DNA of 64,000 nucleotides from Eupeodes corollae (Eukaryota > Arthropoda > Insecta > Diptera > Syrphidae): NCBI RefSeq assembly GCF_945859685.1, contig NC_079147.1:106933525-106997524 (forward strand), written 5' to 3'. The notes beneath the pieces are model-generated. The model did no database searches. It was given only the letters and a program-made list of their open reading frames with translations, and was not told the DNA's origin. The translations under genes and the position numbers were made by a program. How positions within the stretch are numbered: position 1 is the first letter of the stretch; the number at the start of each line of letters is the position of its first letter. Below are positions 36,237 through 46,879 of this stretch, piece by piece.

Positions 36237-37510
36237 TAGTGGCTGTCCAAGATGGAAACGGACACACTTAGGCCAGTTTAATGGCCCATTGTGATACCAC
36301 ATGAATCTTGAGGCTTCCTCCTAAGTTCAATGGAACCAGTTTGAGTCCCTTATGAAACGTGAGAGACTGATTATACCGATATGATTTAGATCGTTTAGAT
36401 CTCCTAGGTAATTCTTGTGTTTTCGAGCTAGAGCAGGACATGTGCAGAGAAGATGAAGAACCGTTTCTTCCTCTTCCTCGTCCATACAGCTTCTGCAAAA
36501 GTCATTTGAGAATACGCCTAGTCTCGTAGCGTGTTTTCCTATTAGACGGTGTCCGGTTATTACACCTATTATCGAGCTTATATGCGATCTGCTTAGAGAG
36601 AGCAAGCATCTTGAACGTTTTAAATCCAGTGTTGGCCAGATATTTTTTGTGACTTGACACGTGGTGATGTTGTTCCACCTGGTGCCTGCCCTCCTGGCGA
36701 GTTCATCTGCCTTACAGTTACCTGGAATTTCTCTATGGCCCGGCACCCAGCATAGGTGAATATTAAACTGTTGCGCCATCTCCATTAGAGATGATCGACA
36801 GTAATGGACTGTTATAGAGTTTGTAGAGACAGAGTCTAGAGATTTGATAGCGGCCAGGCTATCAGAGAAAATACGGATATCAGATGTTGATATCACGTTT
36901 TCTTTGAGACAAGACAAGACTTCTTTTATCGCCAAAAGTTCCGCCTGGAACACGCTTCAATGATTGGGAAGGCTTATAGGTCGTATAGATCTTTAGCATT
37001 GACTTGGGAGCATTTACCTGCTTTAGGTATAAAAACAACTTTAACTTCTCTCCATGCCCAGGGAACATGGACCAGGTAAAGACAGCTGGTAAAAATTGCC
37101 TCAAGGATTGCTGCAATTATACCAGAAGACTTTTGTATGGTTTGAAGCTGTTGAGAGCCCATTTTAGCTTATCCCTTGTGATCAGACCTTGTGGATATGT
37201 TGTATTTGAACTTAAACGTATATAACTGTTCCAAGTTTCGGTAAGAGAACTACGAGGAAAGTGAATGTCCAATAGTAAGTTCAGCGATTCATTACTTGAA
37301 TTTGTCCAGGAGCCGTCTGCATTTTTCAAGCAGCTTGGCATAGCTAGATTAGTTGAAAGAATTTTTCGTAACCTAGAGGCTTCAGAAGTTTCTTCTATAA
37401 TGCCACAGAAGGATCGCCAAGAAGATCACTTGGATTTCCTTAGTGCCTTCTTGTAGATTCCTAGGGATTCTTTGTAGGAGTCCCAATGAGAACTTAGTCT
37501 TTGCGGCTTT
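36221..37510 (-). mobile_element. RNase H-bearing LINE with RT core deleted
   Basis: Reading minus strand from 37510: NSLGLLQ-like and RKILSTNLAMPSCLKNADG, then WALNSFKPYKS and WREVKVVFIPKAGK, blocks before the RT palm. At about 36975 the sequence jumps straight to LPNH, a stop, and SVFQAELLAIKEV of the RNase H. So the entire RT palm and thumb are missing while both sides are well preserved. The 3' end carries the pentamer tail at 36220-36236. LOA/I-like by motif memory. Confidence 0.85.
36327..36953 (-). CDS. RNase H plus CCHC-like tail of LINE polyprotein
   Basis: A 208-codon open frame. RNase H removes the RNA strand of the element's RNA:DNA hybrid. Seen motifs: FQAELLAIKEV with the catalytic Glu near residue 5, DIRIFSDSLAAIKSL with the Asp near residue 31, WVPGHREIPGNCKADELAR near residues 69-87 with the His and final Asp. 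Past the domain lie GHRLIGKHATRL and CRSCMDEEEEETVLHLLCTC, a CCHC-like knuckle common in these LINEs. The first catalytic Asp should be in a DGS block upstream, which the deletion removed, so the domain is incomplete at its N-terminus. The Met is not a natural start. Related fragments at 15.0 and 59.1-63.8 kb. Confidence 0.85.
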   Translation of the reverse strand: MFQAELLAIKEVLSCLKENVISTSDIRIFSDSLAAIKSLDSVSTNSITVHYCRSSLMEMAQQFNIHLCWVPGHREIPGNCKADELARRAGTRWNNITTCQVTKNIWPTLDLKRSRCLLSLSRSHISSIIGVITGHRLIGKHATRLGVFSNDFCRSCMDEEEEETVLHLLCTCPALARKHKNYLGDLNDLNHIGIISLSRFIRDSNWFH

Positions 37511-37645
37511 GGCCCTTACCTTAATGTAAGGCGCAAAAGAATATGTCTTCCGTCTAATCTAAAGGTTCGGAACGCATCAAAACATAAGTTTAAGAAAAAC
37601 TGTGTTTGAAAATTTCAAAATTCAATTTAGCAATCTACAGTAAAT

Positions 37646-38545
37646 TTGAAAATACGAAAACAAACAAGGCTTTTAAAATTTTGCGAAACGCGTTGGGTTG
37701 AGCATTTAGGATCCTTTATTTTGTTTTATGACGTTTATGAGCAGATATGCTGCACTATAGAGATCCTGGATAGACAAAATTTTAAAAGTGATGAAATCAA
37801 ACCCCACACTTTATTAATAGCAATACAAAATGCTCAGTTTCTTGTGTCCTCAACTGTAATAAAGAGAATTTTTAGTCTTTTTAAGAATCTTAGTGAGTTT
37901 CTCCAAACAAAAATTGCGATCTCAGCGACTGCGTATAATATGCCAACCATCTTTACGAAGAAATTGTTGAAATGCGACGTAATTCCGAAACAAGATTTGG
38001 TAGCATATTTACAGCAGCTTAGGAAATGGCTTATAAAATGGACTTACAGTTGGTAGTCCCACGAATTATTGCCAAACGGACAAAACGAGACAGTTATTCG
38101 GGTGGTCCGGAAGATATTATCGTCGTTCTGTCTATGTTCCTTTTTTGGACAATTTGTTGGTTCAGTTAAAAAATCGCTTCTTCGACTATAATGAACTAAT
38201 TTCCAAAATTCAAAATATTTTGCCAGAAAAATGTTGCGAACTTTATGAAGAAGAAATGAAAATAGCTGTTGAAGTATTTGCTCATGAGTGGCCAGATGAT
38301 GTAAGAGGATGTGACGCAAATAAAAATTGTATTCTTATTTCTTATAAATTCTTATCGTTGTCAATTTTAAATAAACTATTATGGCAGATATTGCTTGAGT
38401 ATATCAAATGAAAAACGGCCCAAAATCTATATAGACGCTTTAAATGTTTGCGATGCTTATCTGCGAAGCAAAACCGGCGAGGAGCGACTGAACGACATCT
38501 TAACATCTACAAAGAAATAGACGTTGATAATGAGGACGTAATAAA
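37646..38545 (+). pseudogene. hAT-like transposase (52 kDa repressor type), broken
   Basis: The first frame (136 codons) holds LKFCETRWVEHLGSFILF, the CETRW block of DUF4371-type hAT transposases, followed by helices through LLKCDVIPKQDL. A frame change follows, then RDSYSGGPEDYYRRSVYVPF, LDNLLVQLKNRFF and LPEKC. The end has RSKTGEERLN and, in another frame, NIYKEIDVDNEDVI from the C-terminal dimerisation region. The N-terminal zinc finger and catalytic first half are absent, and I found no inverted ends. Family recognition is from memory of proteins labelled 52 kDa repressor of the inhibitor of the protein kinase. Confidence 0.75.
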
Positions 38546-38779
38546 ATTATGGCTCTTAATTTTACATACAAATTTAAGAAACTATACCAAATTATACATA
38601 AGTGTGTTACTTGAGTAATAGCTTAACAACTTTTCGAATTATGTTTGATAAAGACAGTAGCAATTTAAAGAAAAGTTGATATATTGGCAAACAGTTCCTA
38701 GAATAAAAAGAGTGGACACCTAGGTGCCAGTTATTATAAGATATATAACTGGGCAGGTTCAGATGACATAAGGCACTTA

Positions 38780-39461
38780 TGGCTGAAACACAAACACGCT
38801 TCAGCTTCGTCTGCGTTACGATGGGCCTGCTTCGAGGTTGCTTTGAATGCCATTTCTAATATGACATTTCTAAAAGTACACTTTAGCCTTTAGCAGCTGT
38901 AATTTTTTCTTCAAAATTTGTTTAAAAATATAAATTATGAAATAGACAAAATTGAATTTATCGCGGAAGTAGCAGGCTTACACAGCCTTTTGTTTGTATG
39001 TTCAGCTCATAGAGAAAGAAGAAGCGAAGACTGAGAGACGTCGGTGAGTTCGGGAACTCAATCTCCGGAGTTTTTTAATCTATGAGGAGTTCTTCGAAAC
39101 TCATGTTCTGTTCTACAAAAATAAAACGTTTTCTTAAAAAAAAATTGTGTACTTATTCTATATATATTTCAATACCTTTTAACTTTTTCTAATAACCGAT
39201 GGGAATCTCCCATAAGCAAATGTTTTTTGTTTGTTGACTTTTTTTAAAGCTGTTGAGCTGTCAGACAAAGTAAATGTTAAGCAAATTTGAATTAGAGCTT
39301 ACGTTTGGAGTCACATTACGTAACAATACGTTCTTTTACTTACGATTGTCAAACGAAACGTGAGGTCAAAGCTTCATATTGATAGCATGCATTGATTTTC
39401 TATGGCGAAGCTCGTAAACGTCAGGCGAAGCCGAAGCTGAAGCGTGTTTGTGTTTCAGCTA
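38780..39461. mobile_element. Inverted-repeat MITE copy 1 (CTGAAACACAAACACG ends)
   Basis: The left end is TGGCTGAAACACAAACACGC and the right end, inverted, is TAGCTGAAACACAAACACGC, with identity continuing through TTCAGCTTCG. Both sides are flanked by TTA (38777-38779 and 39462-39464). Length 682 bp, with no transposase. A 3-bp TTA duplication fits PIF/Harbinger-type elements. A shorter relative sits at 63121-63487. Confidence 0.9.
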
Positions 39462-39853
39462 TTAAAAGAAAGATAACTTTCTAGTATCTGATTGGTTACA
39501 GTTAAAGTAACTAATTCAACGTTTGACTGGAAAGTTAGTCAAGATAAATCTCCCTAACTATCCAATCATATCTACTTATGTCAAAATGACAGTTGTTCAT
39601 GTTTTTTCATTCAACTGATATAGTGGAATTTTATTATTCCGAGATTTATTAATTTTCTGTTATATATCCATAAAAACGTCAATTGTCAAATTAGAAAAAG
39701 ATCAAATAATATTTATTTAAAATACAAAATACAAGTTAAGATGACAATTATGTTTTTGCTGGTTTTTGTACGATCAACTGAAAGTAGGTAAAGGTTCGTG
39801 AAGTAAAGTTCCGAGTTTGAAGTTTATGACACTTGACCTAGTTCAAATCAAAT

Positions 39854-40154
39854 GGGGTGGCGCAACAGTCCGTTGTGAACCAGGGCCTAGTGACTTACAA
39901 CTCTCAACCATTCCTGTGTGCGAGTACTGTTGTCAGGAATGGAAGGGACCTACAATTTAAGGCCGAATCCGAACGGCTAGTTTTGAGAAAGCGCTTTTTC
40001 ATGACAAGAATTACTCTTGAAATATTTGTCAATTCCTCGCAAGAGGCAGTACCCGCGAAATTTTTTTTTTTTAAATTAAGGTGGCACAGGCAGGGATTGA
40101 ACCCAAGACCCTTTGCATGACAGTCCAACGCACTAACCATCATCCCACGGGTAC
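39854..40154 (-). mobile_element. tRNA-derived SINE, full-length copy 4
   Basis: Minus-strand copy of the same SINE: GTACCCGTGGGATGATGG at its 5' end, box B-like GGTTCAATCCCTGCC, body GAAAAAGCGCTTTCTCAAA, 3' end TTCACAACGGACTGTTGCGC then CACC. The octamer acctagtt at 39837-39844 and 40153-40160 may be a short target duplication that overlaps the 5' end. About 301 bp. Confidence 0.9.
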
Positions 40155-41647
40155 CTAGTTGCCTGGTCAAAATTTATGTTCAAAGAATGAAGTTGACTGC
40201 AAATGAAGTTCGTTATGTTGTCTTAACTTGCCCATGAAACCATCATTGGTTTGGTTATAGCTTTCATTGAAAATTGCTGTCATTGGACACACATTTCCTG
40301 ATTTTTATCAAAAGCATTTCTTGATTGAAATCATTGAAAATAAAAGTCTTACTATTAAATGTATTTGAGTAATTAATCAATTTTATAGACTCACTTCATT
40401 TTTAAGTACTTCCAAATGCTTAAATTTATCAGTGCCAGAGACTTCCGTCATATCAATCTATTTTTGTTTAATTTTTATTTACATTGATTTCCCTTTTTGT
40501 CAATTCTTTCTTTACTTTAACATAACTCAAATTCGAAGCGCCCGGCCGCCCGCCCGTCATTAGTGTTTGTCATTTTTAAAGTCCTTAACCTTGTCATCAC
40601 CCACCCTGTCTGGTCCCGCAGTGCCTTTTCGGGGCGAGAAAATTCAAACAAGGATCTTTTGTATGCACTGCATTTTGCACACTCTGCTCAAACAAGGATA
40701 TTCTATTCATGGCGTTCCTGGGGGTTGTTTTTTGGCAATACGATTCCTGCCAACCTAGTCTTTTGCTCTGTAAATAAAATCAGAGAAATGAATGGACAAT
40801 CGCTCTCGGTCTCGGTCTTTTTATTCTGTTGCTTTTGCTGTTGCCCCGTTACCGGATGTCGGATGGTAATGCGTGCAAGTCAATGTGACCAGAGATTTAA
40901 TTTAGATATAAAGGCAGACAACTGCATATATTTATGTAAGTACATCACATCGAGCACGTGGAGTCGGTCTCGGTATACTTAAAACCTTTAGGTGTAGACG
41001 TCAGAGTCAATTTTATTGATTTTGTCCGTTTGCCAAAATAAAGTTGTTGTTTTTTTCGGTCGTCATTTGATTTTCTTTTTTGGTCTGTTTTCGTTTTCTG
41101 TCATGTCAGGAGTGGAATTTCAAGCATTTTACCGGCTTTGTCCTTCAAGATATTTGTTTTGTGGGGAATGTCCTTTGTAGAGTTCCTTGTTATCGAATAA
41201 TACCTTATTGTATCGTGGTTGATGAAACCTTGGGTTTGGGTACTGTGCTGTATTGTGTTGGTGGCTCTCCTTCTTTATAGCGTGACTCTTTTGGTCCTTT
41301 GTGTAAGAGCGTTTCCCTTCCTTAAATTATATTGTATTTAAACAAGTGGTTGTTTTTGTTGAAAAGAATTTAAATTAATTCCTTACGTTGTTTTGATTTC
41401 TGCCATACGCTTAGATTAAATACCACCCCCACTACCCCATAACTTTTGATATATTTTGTTTGTAAATTAATTCTGATTGGCGGACACGAATATTACAAGA
41501 GCTCTGAGTAGAGATTAGCTTACAAAAAGCACGTTGCTTCTGGTTCCGTCGTCGTTAAATCGAACACGGACAGACTAGACAATAATTGAGAAAAAGGGTT
41601 TTCAAACTGACCCCCAATTAAATGCACGAAGGGAAAGTGCATTTTTG

Positions 41648-41691
41648 TATATAAAAACCGATTTATATGGGTATTGAATAATTTATTCACA
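41648..41691 (+). promoter_or_regulatory. Candidate core promoter (TATA plus possible initiator)
   Basis: TATATAAAA at 41648-41656 is followed about 35-40 bases later by TTCACAGTTTG, a weak match to the insect initiator. Downstream lies GAAACGAAACGAACAGTG and an ATG at about 41724 that opens a seven-codon frame only. The spacing is slightly long for a TATA-initiator pair. Chance occurrence in AT-rich DNA is quite possible. Confidence 0.25.
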
Positions 41692-42002
41692 GTTTGTCAG
41701 GAAAGTGAAACGAAACGAACAGTGATGGATAATTTAGATTGGATTTAATTTATTGATAAATTATTGTCATTTATTTATATTTACTTTCGACGAAAGAAAC
41801 AGAGGACAACAAATTATTTGACAAGTTTGTTATTTTGCGACTATTTTCAACTCTATCAGCCAGAGATATACAGGATGGTTCATTTAGTGATTTCTTTTAT
41901 AATGATAGGTAATTTCGACACCGACAATTATTTTCCGCCAGAAATGTTGTTAGAAACTCATTGTCATACTTCTTTTCTCTAAATTGACTGCGTTTTTTAA
42001 AA

Positions 42003-42061
42003 GGAGTTTTGTCCGAAATGATACCTTAAACTTTTATGACGTATCATTTCGGCTAAAACTC
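42003..42061 (+). repeat. Near-perfect hairpin, possible small-RNA precursor
   Basis: The left arm GGAGTTTTGTCCGAAATGAT ending AC pairs with the right arm GTATCATTTCGGCTAAAACT ending C over about 20 bases with one two-base mismatch, around a 16-base loop (42025-42040). The size resembles a metazoan microRNA precursor, but a tiny inverted-repeat transposon remnant would look alike. No expression evidence. Confidence 0.4.
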
Positions 42062-42924
42062 TTTAACGTGTAAATTATTTGACGGACAACATTCGTCAAC
42101 GAGAATGTGACTGATGTAGCCGAAGGTGAAAGACTTAATACAGGAACATCGAATTTAACAGGTCAGCAGTTCACTCACTAAAATAAGTAAAATTCTGCCC
42201 AAAAATCTAGGAATATTCGTTACCAAGTTACAATTAATAGAGGTATTGAAAGCTCAAGTCCATATACTTTTTTGTCATTTCTCATGTTTGGACTTAAAGG
42301 ATCATGAATTGAACACCGGTTCTGGGTTGAAATTATCTTTTCTGACAAGTTGCACTTTCTTGCACGTAACCGATGTGCAAATTATGTCTTCAGGATTTGG
42401 ATAACCTTTGGTTCATAAATGATCTCGTGTTATGGTAGGAATCGTGTTATCAAATGTCTTGACGATGCGCCTCGAGGCTGCAATTTGACTTACCCTTTAT
42501 ACATATTATGTGCCATGGATAATTTAATGTGAAAATAGAATGGAAATAAAATACTTTTATTATGCAATTTGAATATTTATGTACTGAAAGTTTAGTTTTT
42601 GAAATGGAAATAGATTGTTTCCAGTTCCGATAAAAAATAAATGACTGGAGTTCCTACATGTGGCATGAAGTATTTAGAATCAATCTTATGCATAATGTTC
42701 TATTTATTTGTTGGAACTGGATTTCAAAATAAATCAACAATGGGCATTTTGTTTTTGAAGAATACCAACCAAATACATCAATGAATTTAAATTATTATGA
42801 GCAATGGCGGATCCAGACATCAAACACTTAACATAAAGATTAGTCTCTGAGCATCGCTAAAAATGTTCTTTAATTTTATCTAAAGGAGGCTGACAATATT
42901 CAAATAACACAATGTGCATCTTAA

Positions 42925-44857
42925 TTACTTCCTTACTTACGTACTTAAAGTGGCGCTACAGTCCGGGGCGGACCTGGGCCTCAACCAACATGCGTCTCCA
43001 GCCAGCTCGGTCTCTAGCTAGCAGTCTCCAGTTTCACACGCCAAGTTGGTTAAGGTCTTACCCCACCTACGGTGGCGTTAATCGGGATTGGATTCAAAGA
43101 CCTTCCGGGTTGATGTCCATTCGCTCTACATGACCTAGCCATCTTAGCCGTTGGACTTTAATTCTGTTAACAAGGTCAGTGTCGTTGAAGAGCCTGTACA
43201 GTTCGTCGTTATATCTTCTAGTCCATTCTCAATCTATGCGTACGGGACAAAAATCACCCGAAGAATTTTTCGCTCAAAGCATCCTAAGACGTTCTCATCT
43301 TTCTTTCACAGGGTCCAGGCCTCAGAATCATAAATGCTCGAGAGAGGACTTTACTTCTCAATTGCCTTCTAAGTATGGTGACGTTGTCCAGTGTCCTTTT
43401 TTGATGACAACATATACTTGGTCTTGCCCTCATTGGCCGATAAACCCTTCTTCTTCGCTTCCTTCGCAATGCTCAAAAACGCTCCACTGACATCACGCTT
43501 TGATCTTCCAATTATGTCAATATCATCTTCGTAACCGAGTAATTGGATGGACCTTTGGAAGATTGTGCCTCCAGTGTTGACGGTTAAGTTTTGCACAATT
43601 CTTTCCAGAAAGATATTGAAGAAGTCGCATGGCAGCATGGGTATTGAATTGAAGTTCGTGGGTTTTTTCCAAGATCTGCCGTAGTGTCAATATTTTCTCC
43701 ATAGTGGACTTTCCTGGTCTGAAGCCACACTGATAAGGACCTATCAGGTTGATGACGAACGGCTTTAAACGTTTACATAATACGTCAGAGAGGATCTTAT
43801 ACGCAATGTTAAGGAGACTGATGCCTCTGTAGTTGGCGCAATTTACAGGGTCTATTTTTGTATGTATCGGGCGAACTGTGCTGAGATTCCACTAATGGGA
43901 CATTTTTTCTTCCGACCATATTTTGCAGTTGAGTTGGTGCATGCTCCCTACCAATTCATCGCCTGCTGCTTTGAATAGTTTGGCAGCGATGCCGTCAGCC
44001 CAGTAGCTTTGTTTGACTTCAGTTTAGGTATAGCTATCTTCACTTCGTCTAGGTCGGGTAGGTGGAATTGTTGGTCTGCGTCGCCTAGGTTGAGTGGTTC
44101 TATCTCCCTTATAGCGGAATTCGCTTCGTCATCGCCGTTATATAATTTGGAGAAGTGGTCTTTCCATATTCTCAACATATACTGCGGTTCTACTACGATG
44201 TTCCCCTGATCATCTTTACAGGCTTCGAGTCGTGGCTTGTACCCTTGGGAGGTGTTCTTAGACCTTTTGGTACAATTTACGAACCTTATTCCTGTTGTGA
44301 CATCCCTCTATCTCCTCGATCGCGTGCTTCTCGTGCTCTCTTTTCTCCGATCCAAGAAGCCGGTGTTCCTCTCTCCTTTCCTACTCGTAAAGCTCGCGAG
44401 CAGCTCTGGTCCTTCTGTGCAGCGCCGTTTTGTATGCCTGTTGTTTCGCTGCGTGCGCTTGCCGGAATTCGTCGTCAAACCAGGGGTTTCGCTGTTGTGG
44501 CCGGGAGCCGGATTAACCGCTCCTTATAGGCTTGGGCTCCGAATAAGTCGTAGATGCCCTATAAGGTGTTCACTAAGTAGTTCAACCTTACGGGAACTGT
44601 AGACGCCACCGTTGATTCCATCTCGGGAATTGCTCCGCTTCCATCTGGATAAGAAGAGGTGTCTTAGTGGAAACACCTTTCCCTCCCTCAATTGTTTGCT
44701 GTCCCCAACATTTCCACTGGAACCCAATCTCCTGTTGGAGATTGGCACCCGATGTTCACAGCTGGAAATTGAGAGTAAGAGTTGATAGACAGAGGTGGGT
44801 TTTGAACAAAACCTGTGGACGCTTGTGTCGTCATGAATGCACATGTCTACCATTTGA
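42925..44857 (-). pseudogene. RTE-like LINE, copy D with target duplication
   Basis: Minus-strand order: RNPWFDDEFRQ-like and HEKHAIEEIEGCHNRN linker blocks at 44.2-44.5 kb, then RIWKDHFSKLYNGDDEANS and LPDLDEVKIAIPKLKSNKAT, NCANYRGISLLNIAYKILSD, LIGPYQCGFRPGKSTMEKI. At about 43640 it jumps from LEKTHELQFNTH into the middle of the palm, CDFFNIFLERIVQN, so about 90 residues are deleted. The catalytic box reads GYEDDIDIIGR with both Asp kept. The C-terminal tail and TAAG-type tail end at 42925. An imperfect duplication, aatgtgcatcttaa and aatgtgtatcttaa (42911-42924, 44862-44875; 16 of 18 when extended), marks the exact insertion, so the stretch up to 44857 belongs to the element. Many frameshifts. 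Confidence 0.9.
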
Positions 44858-44934
44858 ACATAATGTGTATCTTAACCTTTTATTATTTCAAGGGCTTAAG
44901 TGACAAATTTGGTTATTAGTTAAAATACAAAATT

Positions 44935-45975
44935 GTTGGTGCATTTTACGCAGAAATGTTAGAAATTTTGTCGGAACGTAGCTTTTTCCAAACATAATAT
45001 ATTCTGTTCTTGTTGGTAACTTAGGAAATGAGAAATTTTGCCACAACAATATGATCGTTTTTCTAAAGTAAAATGAAACAGAATCTTTTGTGAAGAATTT
45101 TCTGACTTTTGTTTTTCACGTTGTTTTTTCGGACTCAATTTTTGGAAGTCTATGATTAATATCGTAATCACTCTGGTTACTCGTAAATTGGAGCTGATGC
45201 TAGAAGACAAATATTAAAAAATGATTTTTTTGTGTGAATCTTTTGAAAATATTGTAATTTCAAAAAAATGTAAGGGGACAAATGTTTAGTTCTTGAATTT
45301 AAGGAAATAGCTGCATTTAAGTACATAATTACTCTGAAAATGAGTAAAAACAAATAAAGTTTAAAAATAAGGTTGGGAAGACCATTAAGTGTGTGAAAAT
45401 ACACGTTGCAGAATCTCTTTTCACTTCAATTCTCGAGAGATTTAAGGCTTTTATATTCAATTAATAGATATAAAACGTTCCAAGGCAAATTCACTTCAAA
45501 AAGTAGATTTCCTTAATTTTTAAATCGTAAAAGTTTTTGTATTTTATAAAAAAAATATTTTGCAAGTAAAAACCCTCTAAGAAAATCTTACAATATTTAT
45601 GTATTTTCATCAAAATAAAATGTTAAGGAATTGAAGACAAGTTTCAGGAATTTAAAAGCAACTTAGTATTTAATTGGAAATCTTTTATTCAAGATTACTT
45701 CTTAAAAACCTGTATATGTTATGTTATATGTTATCAAAATAACTTAAAGTATTACTAAAGTTTTTCTAAATTGTGTGAAAACAAATATTTTTGTTATTTT
45801 TGACAACAAACCGCTTTTTAAAGAATATCGTTAAATTACTAACAAATCTTTAGATGAAATCTTTACTTATACAACTAAATTGTGTAAGCTTTATGGCTCA
45901 TTTGACCCCGCCCCTGGATCATTTGTTCCAATACTCAGTTAAAAGTAGTATTTTTAGCAACACAGTTTAAAGCAA
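44935..45975 (+). repeat. Dispersed repeat DR-1, copy 1 (about 1 kb)
   Basis: Long stretches are collinear with 56560-57545, for example AACAGAATCT, TTTCTGACTTTT, TCGGACTCAA, AGTCTATGATTA, TTTGAAAATATT, AATGTTTAGTTCTT and TTTCAGGAATTTAAA in the same order. No coding sequence is visible. Near the right edge GACCCCGCCCCTGGATC resembles the end of a DNA transposon. Likely a non-autonomous element. Confidence 0.75.
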
Positions 45976-46039
45976 AAATACAAATTTTATTTTCATTTAT
46001 AAAAAAATAAATAACTACAAATATAGGGTTTTTCAAAAA

Positions 46040-46660
46040 GGGCGCACGTAGCGCCGTCCTGCTGGGACCACATATCGTCTAGGTGCATATGGTTCAATTT
46101 TGTCCATAAGAAATTAGTTATCATCGTTATGTAGCGCTCGCTGCTAACGGTGACCGTCTCACTAACGTCGTTTTCAAATTCAATTACGCCGCTCGTCACA
46201 CCCGCCGCCGGCCCAAAATCCACACCAAACGGTAACTTCTTGAGGATGCATTATCACCTGGTGGGTTGGTGTCGTCCCATGTACGTTTGTTAACACGGAC
46301 ATTTATCCAAAAATGCGTCTTGTCACTAAAGATGATTTTTCGGCCAAAATTGGGGTCCTCTTCCAAACGATTCGAAGCCCAGTCAGCGAACAACCGGCGC
46401 GCGTTGTATGGTCATGAACTTCGAGAGCTCCTGGGTTATTCTGATCTTGTACATGTGTAGACCCAAGTTTTCGTTAAGTCTGCAAAAGGTCGAGTTCTTG
46501 TACAGGGCAAGGAATAGACTGCCTCGGGTTGTGCTGTACACTTTCACTGACCGCGGCGATATCTTGGCCGATCTTGCGTTCATTAAAAGTACGGGTGTTG
46601 GCTGATTGTTTACTTAACCGTTCATCTCAAATTTGAAGAACCACCACGTCTACTGTAAAA
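46040..46660 (-). pseudogene. Mariner-type transposase, middle portion
   Basis: Minus-strand frames hold FADWASNRLEEDPNFGRKII then FSDKTHFWINVRVNKRTWDD, where the first catalytic Asp is kept but the usual DEAHFWING is altered, then VWILGRRR, ENDVSETVTVSSERYITMI and LNHMHLDDMWSQQDGATC with the second catalytic Asp. The N-terminal side (ENLGLHMYKIRITQELSK) is frame-shifted, and the C-terminal third with the last catalytic residue is missing after 46040. No inverted ends were located with confidence. Confidence 0.85.
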
Positions 46661-46879
46661 TGGGCGCAATACGTGCAACTTATTTGTGTCAACGAACAGT
46701 TACATATTTTGATAATAGAGTTTTATTATTTAAACTTGCTTTTCAATCTAAAGGAACTGAATAATAAACACAAAATTTGACTGACGTCACCAAAACAAAT
46801 TGGCCTATATTTCGATTGTTCCATTTTTTCAAAATTGTTTTCGGATAATACACAACCAGTTTTGTTTCTGATAGAATAA

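Larger units (their letters stand above)
40161..42906. other. Apparently single-copy DNA with no confirmed gene
   Basis: No retroelement motifs. 40540-40560 holds a GC-rich CGGCCGCCCGCCCG stretch. Open frames of 139 codons (40563-40982) and 72 codons (41764-41982) have no recognisable domain. A TATA-like box at 41648-41656 and a near-perfect hairpin at 42003-42061 are listed separately. This is a better place than most of the window for host sequence. Confidence 0.4.

Noticed and set aside
40563..40982. 139-codon plus-strand frame as a host gene
   Set aside because: No domain, no homology I can recall, low-complexity VFLFCCFCCC-type stretch and no gene context. It may still lie in host DNA.
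44237..44602. Plus-strand frames of 121-124 codons around 44.15-44.6 kb
   Set aside because: They are antisense to the linker region of RTE copy D; the minus strand gives HEKHAIEEIEGCHNRN and similar family wording.
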